Below, piece after piece: positions 9,692-21,119 of a stretch of 64,000 bases of DNA (within the stretch, counting starts at the first letter, position 1; each line of letters begins with the position of its first letter). This DNA comes from Odontocerum albicorne (lineage: Eukaryota > Arthropoda > Insecta > Trichoptera > Odontoceridae): positions 2,639,137 to 2,703,136 of the forward strand of contig OX463859.1 in assembly GCA_949825065.1 (NCBI GenBank). Reading direction: 5' to 3'. The position numbers and the translations under genes were made by a program. The notes under the pieces are model-generated. The model had not been told where the DNA came from and made no database searches. It worked only from the letters and a program-made list of their open reading frames with translations.

Positions 9692-11745
9692 TTCACTATA
9701 AATTAAGACAATTCTGCTATTTGCGTAGTATTTAAATTAAGACAATTCTGTTATTTGGGTAGTATTTAAATTAAGACAATTCTATTATTTGGGTAGTTTT
9801 AAATTAAGACAATTCTACTATTTGCGTAGTATTAAAATTATACAATTCTGTTGTTTGGGTAATATTTAAATGAGGACAATTCTGCTATTTGCGTAGTATT
9901 AAAATTAGACAATTCTGTTATTTGGGTAATATTTAAATGAAGACAATTCTGCTATTTGGGTAGTATTTACATTAAGACACTTCTGCTTTGCTAGGTAGTA
10001 TTTAAATTAAGTCAATTCTGTTATTTGGGTAGTATTTAAATTAAGACAATTCTGCTATTTGGGTAGTATTTAAATTAAGTCAATTCTGTTATTTGGGTGG
10101 TATTTAAATTAAGTCAATTCTGTTATTTGGGTAGTATTTAAATTAAGACAATTCTGCTATTTGGGTAGTATTTAAATTAAGACAATTCTGCTATTTGGGT
10201 AGTATTTTCTCAAATGATTGAAGAGTTACGAGATATGTCGAAAGGCGTATGGCGATAGGAAACAAAGTCGATGGGGTACTTGAGCATATATACTCGAACC
10301 CGACAGTATCGTGATCTGCTTAGATGATAGTCTATTTGGGTAGTATTTAAATTAAGACAATTCTACTATTTGCGTGGTATTTAAATTAAGACAATTATGT
10401 TATTTGGGTAGTATTTAAATTAAGACAATTCTGCAATTTGGGTAGTATTTAAATTAAGACAATTCTGCTATTTGCGTAGTATTTAAATTAGACAATTCTG
10501 TTATTTGGGTAGTATTTAAATTAAGACAATTCTGCTTTGCTGAGTAGTATTTAAATTAAATCAATTCTGTTATTTGGGTAGTATTTAAATAAAAGCAATT
10601 CTGTTATTTGGGTAGTATTTAAATTAAGGCAATTCTGCTATTTGGGTAGTATTTAAATTAAGACAATTCTGCTATTTGGGTAGTATTTTCTCAAATGATT
10701 GAAGAGTTACGAGATATGTCGAAAGGCGTATGGCGATAGGAAACAAAGTCGATGGGGTACTTGAGCATATATACTCGAACCCGACAGTATCGTGATCTGC
10801 TTAGATGATAGTCTATTTGGGTAGTATTTAAATTAAGACAATTCTACTATTTGCGTGGTATTTAAATTAAGACAATTATGTTATTTGGGTAGTATTTAAA
10901 TTAAGACAATTCTGCAATTTGGGTAGTATTTAAATTAAGACAATTCTGCTATTTGAGTAGTATTTAAATTAGACAATTCTGTTATTTGGGTAGTATTTAA
11001 ATTAAGACAATTCTGCTTTGCTGAGTAGTATTTAAATTAAATCAATTCTGTTATTTGGGTAGTATTTAAATAAAAGCAATTCTGTTATTTGGGTAGTATT
11101 TAAATTAAGGCAATTCTGCTATTTGGGTAGTATTTAAATTAAGACAATTCTGCTATTTGGGTAGTATTTTCTCAAATGATTGAAGAGTTACGAGATATGT
11201 CGAAAGGCGTATGGCGATAGGAAACAAAGTCGATGGGGTACTTGAGCATATATACTCGAACCCGACAGTATCGTGATCTGCTTAGATGATAGTCTATTTG
11301 GGTAGTATTTAAATTAAGACAATTCTGCAATTTGGGTAGTATTTAAATTAAGACAATTCTGCAATTTGGGTAGTATTTAAATTAAGACAATTCTGCTATT
11401 TGCGTAGTATTTAAATTAGACAATTCTGTTATTTGGGTAGTATTTAAATTAAGACAATTCTGCTTTGCTGGGCAGTATTTAAATTAAATCAATTCTGTTA
11501 TTTGGGTAGTATTTAAATAAAGGCAATTCTGTTATTTGGGTAGTATTTAAATTAAGGCAATTCTGCTATTTGGGTAGTATTTAAATTAAGACACTTCTGC
11601 TTTGCTAGGTAGTATTTAAATTAAGTCAAGAGTTACGAGATATGTCGAAAGGCGTATGGCGATAGGAAACAAAGTCGATGGGGTACTTGAGCATATATAC
11701 TCGAACCCGACAGTATCGTGATCTGCTTAGATGATAGTCTACAAT
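9692..11745 (+). repeat. 34-bp minisatellite with 481-bp higher-order repeat
   Basis: About 45 copies of a 34-bp unit (gtatttaaattaagacaatt plus ctgctatttgggta). Non-repeat spacers of about 127 bp sit at 10208-10334, 10689-10815 and 11170-11295. A partial fourth at 11628 runs on into unique LINE sequence. Spacer starts are 481 bp apart, and the 10335-10688 and 10816-11169 blocks are almost identical. The spacer encodes a piece of LINE-B reverse transcriptase. Confidence 0.95.
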
Positions 11746-11990
11746 AGTGTTTTAGTACCAAGTTTGATGTATGGGCGTAAAACGTCGATGTCAACGAATA
11801 AATACGTTTACTGAGAATGCATGGAGTGATAATGAAGTGATTAGGGGGGGATGTGAACTAAAAGCGAATGTGTTGAGTAAGATGAAGAAGAGCACTCAGA
11901 AATGGTTTGGGGATGTTGAAAGAATGATTAAAGAAATGCTGAGAATAAGTCTGGCCCTCTATTCTACATATGAATCGATTTAAAAAAATA
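11628..11990 (+). pseudogene. LINE-B reverse transcriptase fragment
   Basis: The plus strand reads YVERRMAIGNKVDGVLEHIY, then SNPTVS with two stops nearby, and NSVLVPSLMYG. This is the segment between the thumb and C-terminal tail of the LINE-B reverse transcriptase. It lines up with the LINE-B copies at 22.2 kb (AIERRVVKGNDVNMALKLMY) and 57.6 kb (VLVYILTYGSET). Its upstream part has been amplified as the spacer of the 34-bp array. Confidence 0.75.
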
Positions 11991-12904
11991 TACTCGTTTA
12001 TACAAACTTCTTCAGTAAAATAAGTGTGTTGAGCTTTAATCTTTAATGTTAAGGTCCGACTTTGAATTCTGTCTCGCGTATTTTCTCCACGTTTCAGGCC
12101 CACACTCTCCGTCATCTGTTTTCACAAGATTCAAGAACGAATTCGTTCTTAAAAATAATCGTCAATTGAAACACTCCTCTTGTTTTTGACCATCTGCAGT
12201 CAGTGTTCTTGCTAACCAGACTGTTTACCCAAGCCACATGTTTCAGTACATCAATGTATTGATACCTGTAATAATTATACCAGTGTAGTCATGGGATCTG
12301 GGGAGTTGGATTACCTCTTGTGGCCGGGTGAATCCTGCTTAAGCATCGGTCTCGGTAGATACCTTGACAGTCTCTTGTCGTCTGTGACACCTTCAACATG
12401 CTTCACACCTGAGAATATTCCAATCCATGAAGTATCATATACCATGCATGTATGTTTGTTCTTCTTCAAGTTATTTCTTTGCACTGCCCACTATCAGAAC
12501 CACGTGAGTTATTAATTTTTCTATTTATATGGTTTTTGAATAATTGAATTTAATTTATGTGTAAATTTTTTGTTCGTTACATAGTTGTACCTTTTTTTAT
12601 TTTGTAAGAAAGTTTATATATTTCTTTCGAAAAAAAAAATTGTTGAATTAAAATCTATTTATTTTTTTTATATTTTTTTTTTGATAAAATATAAAGTTTA
12701 ATTAAATTGTAATCATTTATAAAGATCTGATATTATAATTTTTCCAACAAAAATAAATAAAGCAAACAAAATAAGTACTTCAATAAATTGTTCATAAAAG
12801 TGATAAATTAAAAAAATTTATTACTGAAAAAAGTGTGCGTGATGTTGTATTTTTTTTTTAATTTTATTTATCGATTACTTTAGCTCTTTGAATCAATTCC
12901 TAAA
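11991..12904. other. No gene seen; AT-rich
   Basis: Homopolymer-rich AT sequence, densest at 12530-12860. The small frame at 12291-12515 has no recognisable domain and I do not call it a gene. Confidence 0.4.
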
Positions 12905-13070
12905 TGGCGATCTTCCTAGCTTAGTTAATAAGACACTCCCCGTCAACCCAGGAGTTTCAGATTCGATTTTCGATGATACCCAAAAAATAGGTCCCCGTCT
13001 TGTCAAGAAGTTTGTTTAGTGACAATACTGGCACGTGTATGTGAACGTTGTTGCCTCTTCAACACGTAAA
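12905..13070 (+). repeat. SINE-C copy 1
   Basis: The head is related to SINE-A (tagcttagttaataagac and a degenerate B box cagattcgatt). The body differs from SINE-A (aagaagtttg, gacaatactggcacgtgtat) and is shared with 13694-13880. Confidence 0.55.
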
Positions 13071-13378
13071 ATAACGAACCACAAGTTTTGTGCACAATTC
13101 AGTAGTTCTTAATTAGAATGCTCGATTATTAGGTGAGAAAACGTATTGTCTTCTTGCCACGCTCTTCAATGTGTCTGAATTGTCAGTTGGGATATGTTGA
13201 AGTGTACCATACGATAGAAGAATTGATAAATAATGTATCAAAACCATATAATCAATTACTTTATAATATTACTTTCAAAATAAAATAATACATTAGACAG
13301 TTCTGTTATTTTTAGTAAAGTTCTTTAGATTAATTTGGAAAACGTTGTATTATACTTTCACTGTGTATAGTATAAACT

Positions 13379-13556
13379 GGAAGGCTTTTTGTAATATAGC
13401 AATCACTTCTTACCAACCATAAATATATTAAAGGTGCCTTAAGTGAAGAAAACAAAACTGGAATCCGTTTTTAAATAAATTGTTTTCCAACGCGAATCAA
13501 ACCCGTAACTCCAGGGTTGCTATACAGACGTCTTACCTAGTAGGCCACTGAGGTAG
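13379..13556 (-). repeat. SINE-A copy (diverged)
   Basis: On the minus strand: A box tggcctactaggtaagac, B box gggtttgattcgcg, a middle like other SINE-A copies, and a decayed LINE-A-like 3' end. Confidence 0.7.
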
Positions 13557-13693
13557 TATTTCTGTTATTTTCGAAATTAAAAACGAACTTTGGAATTCTT
13601 AATATTTTTACTTGTTATTGTAAAATATATTTTAAACAAAATATCTAAATTTAATCTAAACTTTTAAACCTGTTTAAAATATAGCTTATGTTA

Positions 13694-13880
13694 TCGACGA
13701 CCTACGTGACCTAATTGGTAAGACGCTTGACTTCCAACCTGGGGTTTCGAGTTTGATTCACGATGATACACAAAAAAAATTTAAAAGTATTGAGATGACA
13801 AGAATTCATCTGGAAACAATATTCACACGCGCTATACGTGTGCAAGTATTGTAGCCTTTCACGTGAGTATACCAAGCGTG
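13694..13880 (+). repeat. SINE-C copy 2
   Basis: The head gacctacgtgacctaattgg then taagacgc, with B-box-like gagtttgattcacg, is followed by the same body as 12905-13070, including gatgatacacaaaaaa and gtgtgcaagtattgt. Confidence 0.6.
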
Positions 13881-14094
13881 TAGGATCATGAACTACGCAT
13901 TCCGTACATACTCCAGTTTAAGTTTTACCATAAATATGAATGAACGAAAACTCATGTTACCTACCAATCAAAGTTCTTTCACCATTATTTGAACAAATTT
14001 TTCACATTAAAGTTGAAAAACTAAAAAAAAAATGAAGTTAAAGTAATACTGTACATATTTTTTCAGTAAATCAAATTAAACTTTTGCAGTTATA
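13881..14094. other. No gene seen
   Basis: AT-rich flank between SINE-C and the CACGTG array, with no recognisable feature. Confidence 0.3.
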
Positions 14095-14421
14095 CATCAT
14101 TCATTATCCATCAAGTTTTCTTGTATAATGAGACATGTGTTTGATTTTTTATTGCGTATTTGAAAAATAATTAAGTTTTTTAGCCATGTGAGTATAAAAG
14201 ACACGTGTTTGATTTTCAAATGGCTGTTTAAAAAATCATTCAGTTTTCGAACCTTAAACAAGATCCGTTATTGATTTAGATACAATTGTGTGTTCGAAAA
14301 ATAAAATAATTTTTGCACCATATTCGAGACACGTGTTTGGTTTTCAATTGCGAGTGTAATAAAAAAATTTTTTTTTTCATCATACACGAGACACGTGTTA
14401 AATTTTTAATAAAGAGTTTTT

Positions 14422-14723
14422 TTTTATTTTTTATTGAACAAAGTAAATTATTGTACAAACATTTGTCAAGGCTATACCTATATACAAATTTATTACTTAA
14501 CTAATCTTAATTATATGTTATAATTTATGAACTTACTTAATCTTATTTTCCAACATATCATTTTAATTTATTTATTCAATCTTAATATATGAGATCTTAG
14601 AAATAATTAACACCTACATACTACTTATAACTAGATAACAATTCTTACACTAATTATTTAGCAAAAACAAGTTCACTCGTTCAGGCTACTTGTATTCCAT
14701 CACATTCACTCAGACCTTGGGAC
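14422..14723 (-). mobile_element. LINE-F 3' UTR insertion with 8-bp target duplication
   Basis: The minus strand carries the same 3' UTR as at 7.5 kb and 30.4 kb, starting within that UTR (5'-truncated) and ending in an A-rich tail (T-rich on the plus strand). The array sequence GAGTTTTT occurs at 14414-14421 and again at 14724-14731, which fits a target-site duplication. Confidence 0.75.
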
Positions 14724-14790
14724 GAGTTTTTAAGATTCTTTAATTTTTGAGCCATATATTCGATAAATACTCGTGTTTGATTTTCAATTG

Positions 14791-14935
14791 AGTTGCATGG
14801 TCGCGCGGTTACGCACTGGACTTCCATGCGGAAGGTCATCGGTTCGAACCCCGCGCTGTGCGATTTCCCTTTTCCGCCTAGTGTTCGAGGGTATAAGGAT
14901 ACCTATGACTTCGGTCATATCTATTCTTCAAAAAA
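14791..14935 (+). repeat. SINE-B copy 2
   Basis: Contains gcatggtcgcgcggttacgc, the B box tcggttcgaaccccgcgctg, and the end block gtataaggatacctatgact then tcggtcat. It is inserted in the CACGTG array. Confidence 0.8.
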
Positions 14936-15593
14936 ATTACATTTATGAAAAGTAATTACATTTTTTAATCATATACGAGACACGTGTTCTATTTTCGATT
15001 GTGAGTTTGATAAATAACTTAATTTATAAACTAGACACGTGTCCGATTTTTATTGGCGAACTTGACAAATATTTAAATTTTTGAATCGTATGTGAGACGT
15101 GTTTTCGATTTTTAACCGCGAGTCTGACAAATAATTTGATTTTTAAATCGTAAACGAGACTTTTGTTAAATTTCCAATGGTGTGTTTATAAAATAATTTA
15201 ATTTTAGATTCATATACGACATGCGACACACGTGTCTGATTTTCAATTGCGTGTTTGATAAGTAATAAAATTTTTGAGTTTTTCTAGAAATGTGTCACAA
15301 CATTCAACCTCTTGTAACATACTCGTTCCATCATAAGAGTGCAACTGTTCAAACAGTTGGCTTCAGAGGTGAAAAATAAATCAAGAATTTCGAAATGTTT
15401 GCATATCTACCTGCCTACAGACAAATGGCTTTTGCTAACAAAACGACATTCACAAGTTGAATAAAATCGGTAAAAACTTTAAATCCTGATGTTGTCAACT
15501 ATGTTTTAAGAGTTTTATTAAAACTGTTAGTTAAATTTTAGTTCAGGTGGTCTACGCTAGATCTCTTTTTTTTTTCATTTCGTTTTTATTATA

Positions 15594-15979
15594 AAGGGTC
15601 TTTCAAATTGAGAGGCTTTTTTTTATTATTGGATAAAACACAGATGGCGTCGCGAACTTGCCTAGGTTTTGTAACATTTGAGAAGTGTAATGTATGACAT
15701 TTATAAAAATGGAGTCGTATACAATACAACAAAGCGTTCAAATTGTTGAATTATTTTATAAATTGTATTCTCCTGAAACGGTGATTGTATTTGGCCACCA
15801 AGATCATGTGATCTGACGCCTATTTTCTCTAGGGTTACGTGAAAAGCCAGGTCTATAAGAATGACCCCCGATCAATTCCTGAGCAGAAGGACGAAATTAT
15901 TCGCGTTATTGGTGAGTTAGAACCGCAATTATGCCAAAATGTCATCGAAATTTTTGACAAAAGAGTAGACATGAGAAAG
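15594..15979 (+). mobile_element. Tc1/mariner deletion derivative, copy 1
   Basis: Begins AAGGGTCTTTCAAATTGAG after TA, like the 50.5-kb copy. It encodes MESYTIQQSVQIVELFYKLY, then jumps straight to the C-terminal transposase block (WPPRSCDLTP), skipping the catalytic core. The 3' part is frameshifted, and the right terminal repeat is missing because of the junction at 15980. Confidence 0.8.
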
Positions 15980-15981
15980 TA

Positions 15982-16150
15982 AAGGGTCTTTCAAATTGAG
16001 CCTTTTTTTTAATTCTTGAATAAAACACACGATCTGCTTTGATTTCAAAAAACTTTTTATTGGTCACTAAATTATAATGTATGACATTTAAACACAAAAA
16101 ACCATATCCGCTAAATGTCCACCTCTTACAGCTCCACATTGTACAGCACT
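15982..16150 (-). mobile_element. Second Tc1/mariner end fragment, opposite orientation
   Basis: Starts with the same terminal repeat, aagggtctttcaaattgagc, directly after TA at 15980-15981. It continues as the reverse complement of the 3' end of the 50.5-kb element (aataaaacacac, tgctttgatttcaaaa, tgtccacctcttacagc). It is a partial copy abutting copy 1. Confidence 0.75.
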
Positions 16151-16172
16151 CTTGTTATATACATCTCAATTT

Positions 16173-16330
16173 GGCGGATTAACTGTCATGTGGCAATCAT
16201 TCCAACCAACCACAAAGATGTTAAAGACCAAGTGTAAACCAGACTGGAACCTTGTTTTTAACAAAGTCGGTTACAATAGGTGTCGAACCCGCAACCCCAG
16301 GACTTGAAGAAGAGTTTCTTACCACGGGAG
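16173..16330 (-). repeat. SINE-A copy
   Basis: Minus-strand B box gggttcgacacctattg and the tail tggttggaatgattgccaca. The A-box side is degraded. Confidence 0.7.
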
Positions 16331-16445
16331 TTATTTCAAGGACTCTCCGAGCATCCTCCTATTGTTTTTGCTTTGTTCAATTCTTTTTTACTGCTGTCAA
16401 ACTCGTATTCCATTTTGGAAAAACCGTCTCTTATTTGAGTTCTGA

Positions 16446-17035
16446 TTATTTATTTATTTAACACTTGTATTGCAATACAATCTGGCGGGTTTATTGCCAG
16501 GCGGCAATCTCTTTCAACCAACCAGACAAAAGTAAATTAAACAAATTACATGGTTGCATAAATCATTCAGATTACTATCCATAAACACAAACTTGAGCAT
16601 ATGCCCACGAACCTCACAAAGACGGACAATCACCCGAACATTATTTTTCATATAAAGTGAGATATCGTCAATCAAAAGAAAAGGAAGGGATGGTGGAGAG
16701 GAAAGGAAAAGAAAAATGGGGAATGAAACACGTTATTTTACTGACTAGAAATTAAGAGTTTTTTCAGTCGCTTCTTAAAGCATGCCAAGGACAGAGCGAG
16801 TCTTATATTAGTTTGTAACTGATTCTAGAGTCTCAATGCATGGACAGTAAAGGACGACGTAAAAAAAAGAGGAGCGGTGAACTGGAAAGGTCAATAAATC
16901 ATCTCTGTTTGAGCGTAGCGCTAATCCATGATTCGAAAGACGCTGAAAATTTTCGGCGAGATAAGAGGGGGCGGCGGAACAGTTAAGGATATTATACAAT
17001 AGAGACAGTATGTTAATTTAGCGTCTATTTTTAAC
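16446..17035 (-). pseudogene. LINE-A reverse transcriptase C-terminus and 3' end
   Basis: The minus strand reads YNILNCSAAPSYLAENFQRL, then SNHGLALRSNRDDLLTFPVH and RSSFF. After that come the NAVRLW-equivalent region with frame damage, the 3' UTR, and a tail gccgcctggcaataaacccg then ccagattgtattgcaataca ending in a TAAA repeat. This is the C-terminal end of a non-LTR reverse transcriptase. It is 5'-truncated within the reverse transcriptase. Confidence 0.85.
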
Positions 17036-17524
17036 ATTGATTTAATTGACGATGCAAAAAGTTTAGTCCTCTTTTCGCACGTCCTTAGACAGGCTTTTCA
17101 ACAAGTTGTATATAATTAGTATTTTAATCACTAGGTTGTGGTTTATTATCGACTAGGTTGTCTATCATGCAAAATCTCAAATTAAACCTTCAACTTTAGT
17201 CATAAATTTTAATTCCATGTTTTCGTCTTGAAGCACGCATTTCAACATAATTTATTTGTTTCCTCTTAGTCCTTTTCCGCGTCCACGTTTCACTCACATA
17301 TATGTATTTAAGTTGGTACGATAATACTGTTTTGGACTATCATCTCAGTAGATTTTTATATTCTCAGGTTTGAATATATGTGTTAAAGTGCCTCATTGAC
17401 TTTATTTCTTATTGCTAAACGTCGTTCGATATCTCTTATAAAACACTTCCCAAACACCAGAAATCTTCAACTTGCTCCATTATTTCATTATTCACTCATA
17501 CATCGTTTTTACTTTTCCTTTCAC
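17036..17524. other. No gene seen
   Basis: AT-rich, with only short chance frames. A LINE-like phrase around 17060-17130 is too weak to call. Confidence 0.3.
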
Positions 17525-17720
17525 ACTTTTCTATCTCCACAACTTTCACACTTTTCTATCTCCATAACTCACATTTTTCCATCCCAATAACTTTCACACT
17601 TTTCAATCTCCATAACTTTCACACTTTTCTATCTCCATAACTTTCACACTTTTCTGTCTCGGTAACTTCCACACTTTTGTATCTCCATAACTTTCACACT
17701 TTTATATCTCCATAACTTGG
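17525..17720 (+). repeat. 25-bp minisatellite
   Basis: About seven to eight copies of ctatctccataactttcaca then ctttt, pyrimidine-rich. One unit reads ctgtctcggtaacttcc. Confidence 0.85.
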
Positions 17721-17869
17721 GATTTCTCAACATTCATTCTCAGATCTTTCTCTTTACATATCTCATTTACTATTCAGACTGTAGACTGTAGGATGAATTC
17801 ATCCTCAGAAATTAATTACAGATACATATTTGAAGAAGTTGTTAACAAAATATTATTATCTCTTTTGTT

Positions 17870-18010
17870 CTAGCAATAAAACACTTTTTCTTCATCGCGT
17901 CTACAATGCTGAGCGTCGTGGTCTTCTAATGTGTCTGGAACTTGGTATACAGCCCGTCTCCGTCCTCCCCGGTCCTGGAGTATGCTGAAAGCACAATGAG
18001 AAAAATACAG
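17870..18010 (+). repeat. Interspersed repeat R10, copy 1
   Basis: Shares aatgctgagcgtcgtgg and a following gtgtctggaacttgg region with 58445-58640 (aatgctgagcgttatgg, atgtctcgaactcgg). The function was not recognised. Confidence 0.45.
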
Positions 18011-18089
18011 CTGTATGAAAAGAAAACGAACAGAATCCAAAGATGAAAATACAGCAACCTTATTGATAATCATAAATTTCCATGTCCAG

Positions 18090-18150
18090 ACATAACATAA
18101 CATAACATAATATGACATGATATGACAACATGGCATGACATAACATAATA
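18090..18150 (+). repeat. CATAA/CATGA microsatellite
   Basis: Runs of cataa grading into tatgacatgatatgacaac. Confidence 0.8.
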
Positions 18151-18429
18151 TTCCCATTATTGTTATATTGCTATTTAAAATTAATGAACTCGATTAATAT
18201 TTTTTCCAGTTCATCTAATGATTTGGTGAGACTTTCAATAATCACGTTTTCATATCATGGCAAGGAACACATCCATAAAGTTGTACTCGTATGTTAGATT
18301 TTAATACAGTAAATTGTGAATATTCAACATGAATGCGTGATTTACATAGAATATCTGGAATTATAATGTTTGATCGAGTAAGAAATGACAATTGTTTGTA
18401 ATAGATGAAAGTCATAAGAAGAATTAAGA

Positions 18430-18735
18430 AATAAATCTTGAGATTGCTTGATCCCTTTGCGTGAATCTTGAGATTGCTTGGTCCCTTTGTGTGAATCTTC
18501 AGATTGCTTGGTCCCTTTGTGTGAATCTTGAGATTGCTTGGTCCCTTTGTGTGAATCTTGAGATTGCTTGGTCCCTTTGTGTGAATCTTGAGATTGCTTG
18601 GTCCCTTTGTGTGAATCTTCAGATTGCTTGATCCCTTTGTGTGAATCTTCAGATTGTTTAATCCCTTTGTGTAAATCTTGAGATTGCATGATCCCTTTGC
18701 ATGAATCTTGAGATTGCTTGATCTCTTTGTGAGAA
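18430..18735 (+). repeat. 30-bp minisatellite
   Basis: About ten copies of tcttgagattgcttggtccc then tttgtgtgaa. On the minus strand it gives a ten-residue repeat (HKGTKQSQDS) inside a 115-residue frame. I read this as a by-product of a period divisible by three, not as a gene. Confidence 0.9.
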
Positions 18736-19248
18736 TGAGTGATTGTTTGTCTCGAATTAATTAAAGAGAAAATAGATATATAGTACCGAGGAAACAGTGA
18801 TAGGAAATAGTTGGAGAAATTTTAACTAAGTGAAAAATAAGAAGTATGGCAAACAGTAGAGCATATATGACGAGTTGTGTGAATGTGAACGAGGTGAGAG
18901 CTGTGTGTATGGATAGAAATACGTGGAGATCCATCCCCTATGTCTATCTCAGAAACGATATTTCGTATGGTATATACGAGTATATAATGTAAAGTAAGAT
19001 ATGAGAACAGAACAGTATTAGAAACACCCTTGAAAATAATACATGGATTTTGGATTTGATGGAAAAGTTGTCGCTCGACGATCTTATGTAGAAGAAGAAA
19101 AGAAGTAATGAACAATGAAGATCATTTGATACTAAGTATTCTTGACATATACTTACACATATTCAGAATTTTTTTTTATAATTTGTAGAAGTAATGGCGG
19201 AAATGAAAACGAAGTATTTTGTTAACTTTATTTTATTTTATTGTCCTC
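18736..19248. other. No gene seen
   Basis: AT-rich spacer. The 97-residue minus-strand frame at 18822-19115 has no recognisable domain. Confidence 0.35.
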
Positions 19249-19442
19249 GTAATTTGTTTTATCAAACACTGTTTATTCCACTTTTCGTAACGGTATAACT
19301 CTACCAGTTCCAACACTTTCGCCTCATCATCAGGGGAGCACAAACAATTGTGCTCCTCTAATGATGAGTGGAAAGCCTTGAAATTGGTAGGGTTATACCG
19401 TTACAAAAAGTGGAATAAACAGTGTTTGATAAAACAAATTAC
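19249..19442. repeat. 194-bp foldback (imperfect palindrome)
   Basis: Two arms of about 95 bp (19249-19343 and 19348-19442) are complementary with few mismatches and are separated by a 4-base loop. The outer ends are gtaatttgttttatcaaaca and its complement. It has the shape of a MITE or snapback element. No transposase is associated. Confidence 0.85.
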
Positions 19443-21119
19443 AACGTCTTTAAACCTCCACAATGTTAATGCCTTAACTATAAAAAATATGCTTAATTTT
19501 ATTGTTTTGTTCTTTGTTATTTTAAAATGCTTTACGTGGTATTTTATTTTGAATTGGTTTTATTTTTAAGAAATCTCTTTTTTTTAATTTTGGAAAATTT
19601 GCAGGGTTTTATTTTGTAATTTAATAAAAAAAAATTATCAACGCACTAATGATCAGTGTTCATCTCTTGTGCTGTACAGAAATTCAATGAGGTTAAAATG
19701 TTTAGTTATCTGGACCAGAATCAAATATTGAAACTGAAAATGTTGATGCAAGGATGACCATCAAGACATGGGCAATAGCCTAGTTTGATGGGTACTGAAC
19801 AAGTTATTTAATACATTATTAGCAATACCATGTTTCACATTTATCGTTGTCCAGTTTTTTTGTATGTTTAACTGTATTTTGAGCGATAATAAGACGAAAA
19901 AGACAGAGAAGAAGCAATGGTATGTTTTAGTGTCAAATAAGGCAAGATAATAATGAACTGAGAGATTTATATGTACCTCAAAGAAAAACAGTAATGATTC
20001 TGACGAAGATATAGAAAAACCCATTAACAAGTTTCCATCAATTTAGGCACTTTTATTAGAAATGAGAACTGATGAACTGTAAACGTTTTTTTTTTTCAGT
20101 TCGATCCTACCACAACCCATGCTGTTATGAGGGACAAAATAACTCCGCATGTAGCACGATCTATACTAGAAGGTCGAAATTTTCTTTATTTTTTTATGAT
20201 CGCGACTTCGTATTGTGATGAAGAAGGAGCTTTTCTTCTCGTGGTGACACCTGAGTGTGGAAAAAATTGTAGCAACGACAGAGTTCAGATCCGACATTAA
20301 GGGCGAAGGAAAATGACTCGCAACGCAGTAAATATACTCATAAAGCGAATTAAAGCCTGGAGTTGAAACAGCCCAGCAAGTTGTCAGTACTTTCATAGAA
20401 AACTTAAAATTCAGAAATTATCATTTGACGCCACTAGATCGATATAGCTAAACGGTCCGAAGATGATTCGATGTGAGGTTGAGTGGAGATCCATCGGAAA
20501 TTATTAAATCACTGTACCACAAAATGTGATCTACGGATTGATTCAGATGACAGCAAGAATTACAATAGAGCGACAGGGTAAGATTGAAGCTTTTAAGCTC
20601 CCCTCCAGGGAAAAATGGGGTAGCCCAATAAAAAAATGGGGTACTTTCCATGCAGGATGACCATCGATGTTGCCAAGTTGATAATGGCATTGTTGATATA
20701 TGTTATTCTCGGTACCGCCTAGCAGTATGAGAAGAATCCTGGCTGATATTATTTCTAACGAATAAGCTAACGCTAGAAGCAGACCCTCTCTGTGTAACAG
20801 GAGAAATCCGTGCAAAGTGGATAAAAAATTGGGTGACTATTAACATTATGGGTAAGTATTAATAATATTGATTCAGAAGACCTTAAAGAAGAACTAGTAG
20901 GAACAATGCATTCACGCAGAGACATAGAAGAAGCTGTGGTTAGGGTTGACCTGGAACTCAGGTACTTCTGTTAGGCGATGTTGGTTTGTGACCGTCACTA
21001 ACGGGCAGTATTGTGTTTGGTTTGCCTGTTTTGGCGTTCGCAAAATGAACTCGCTTTAACTGTTCTCAACACTCTTCTCCACGATTCTTCGTAACATCAC
21101 ATCAACCTTCAAGCATTTC
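19443..21119. other. No gene established
   Basis: Mostly AT-rich. Minus-strand frames at 20448-20690 and 20543-20815 overlap in a slightly more GC-rich patch (20450-20820) but show no family motif. The plus strand near 20110-20215 can be read as ITPHVARSILEGRNFLYFF, which is unrecognised. 20930-21060 is unassigned. Confidence 0.35.

Larger units (their letters stand above)
14095..15290 (+). repeat. Roughly 60-70-bp tandem array with CACGTG in most units
   Basis: Diverged units of the form gagacacgtgtttgattttc then aattgcgagtttgataaata and a T-rich end. Most units keep the palindrome CACGTG. The array is broken by a LINE-F tail (14422-14723) and SINE-B (14791-14935). Unit length varies, so the period is approximate. 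Confidence 0.75.
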
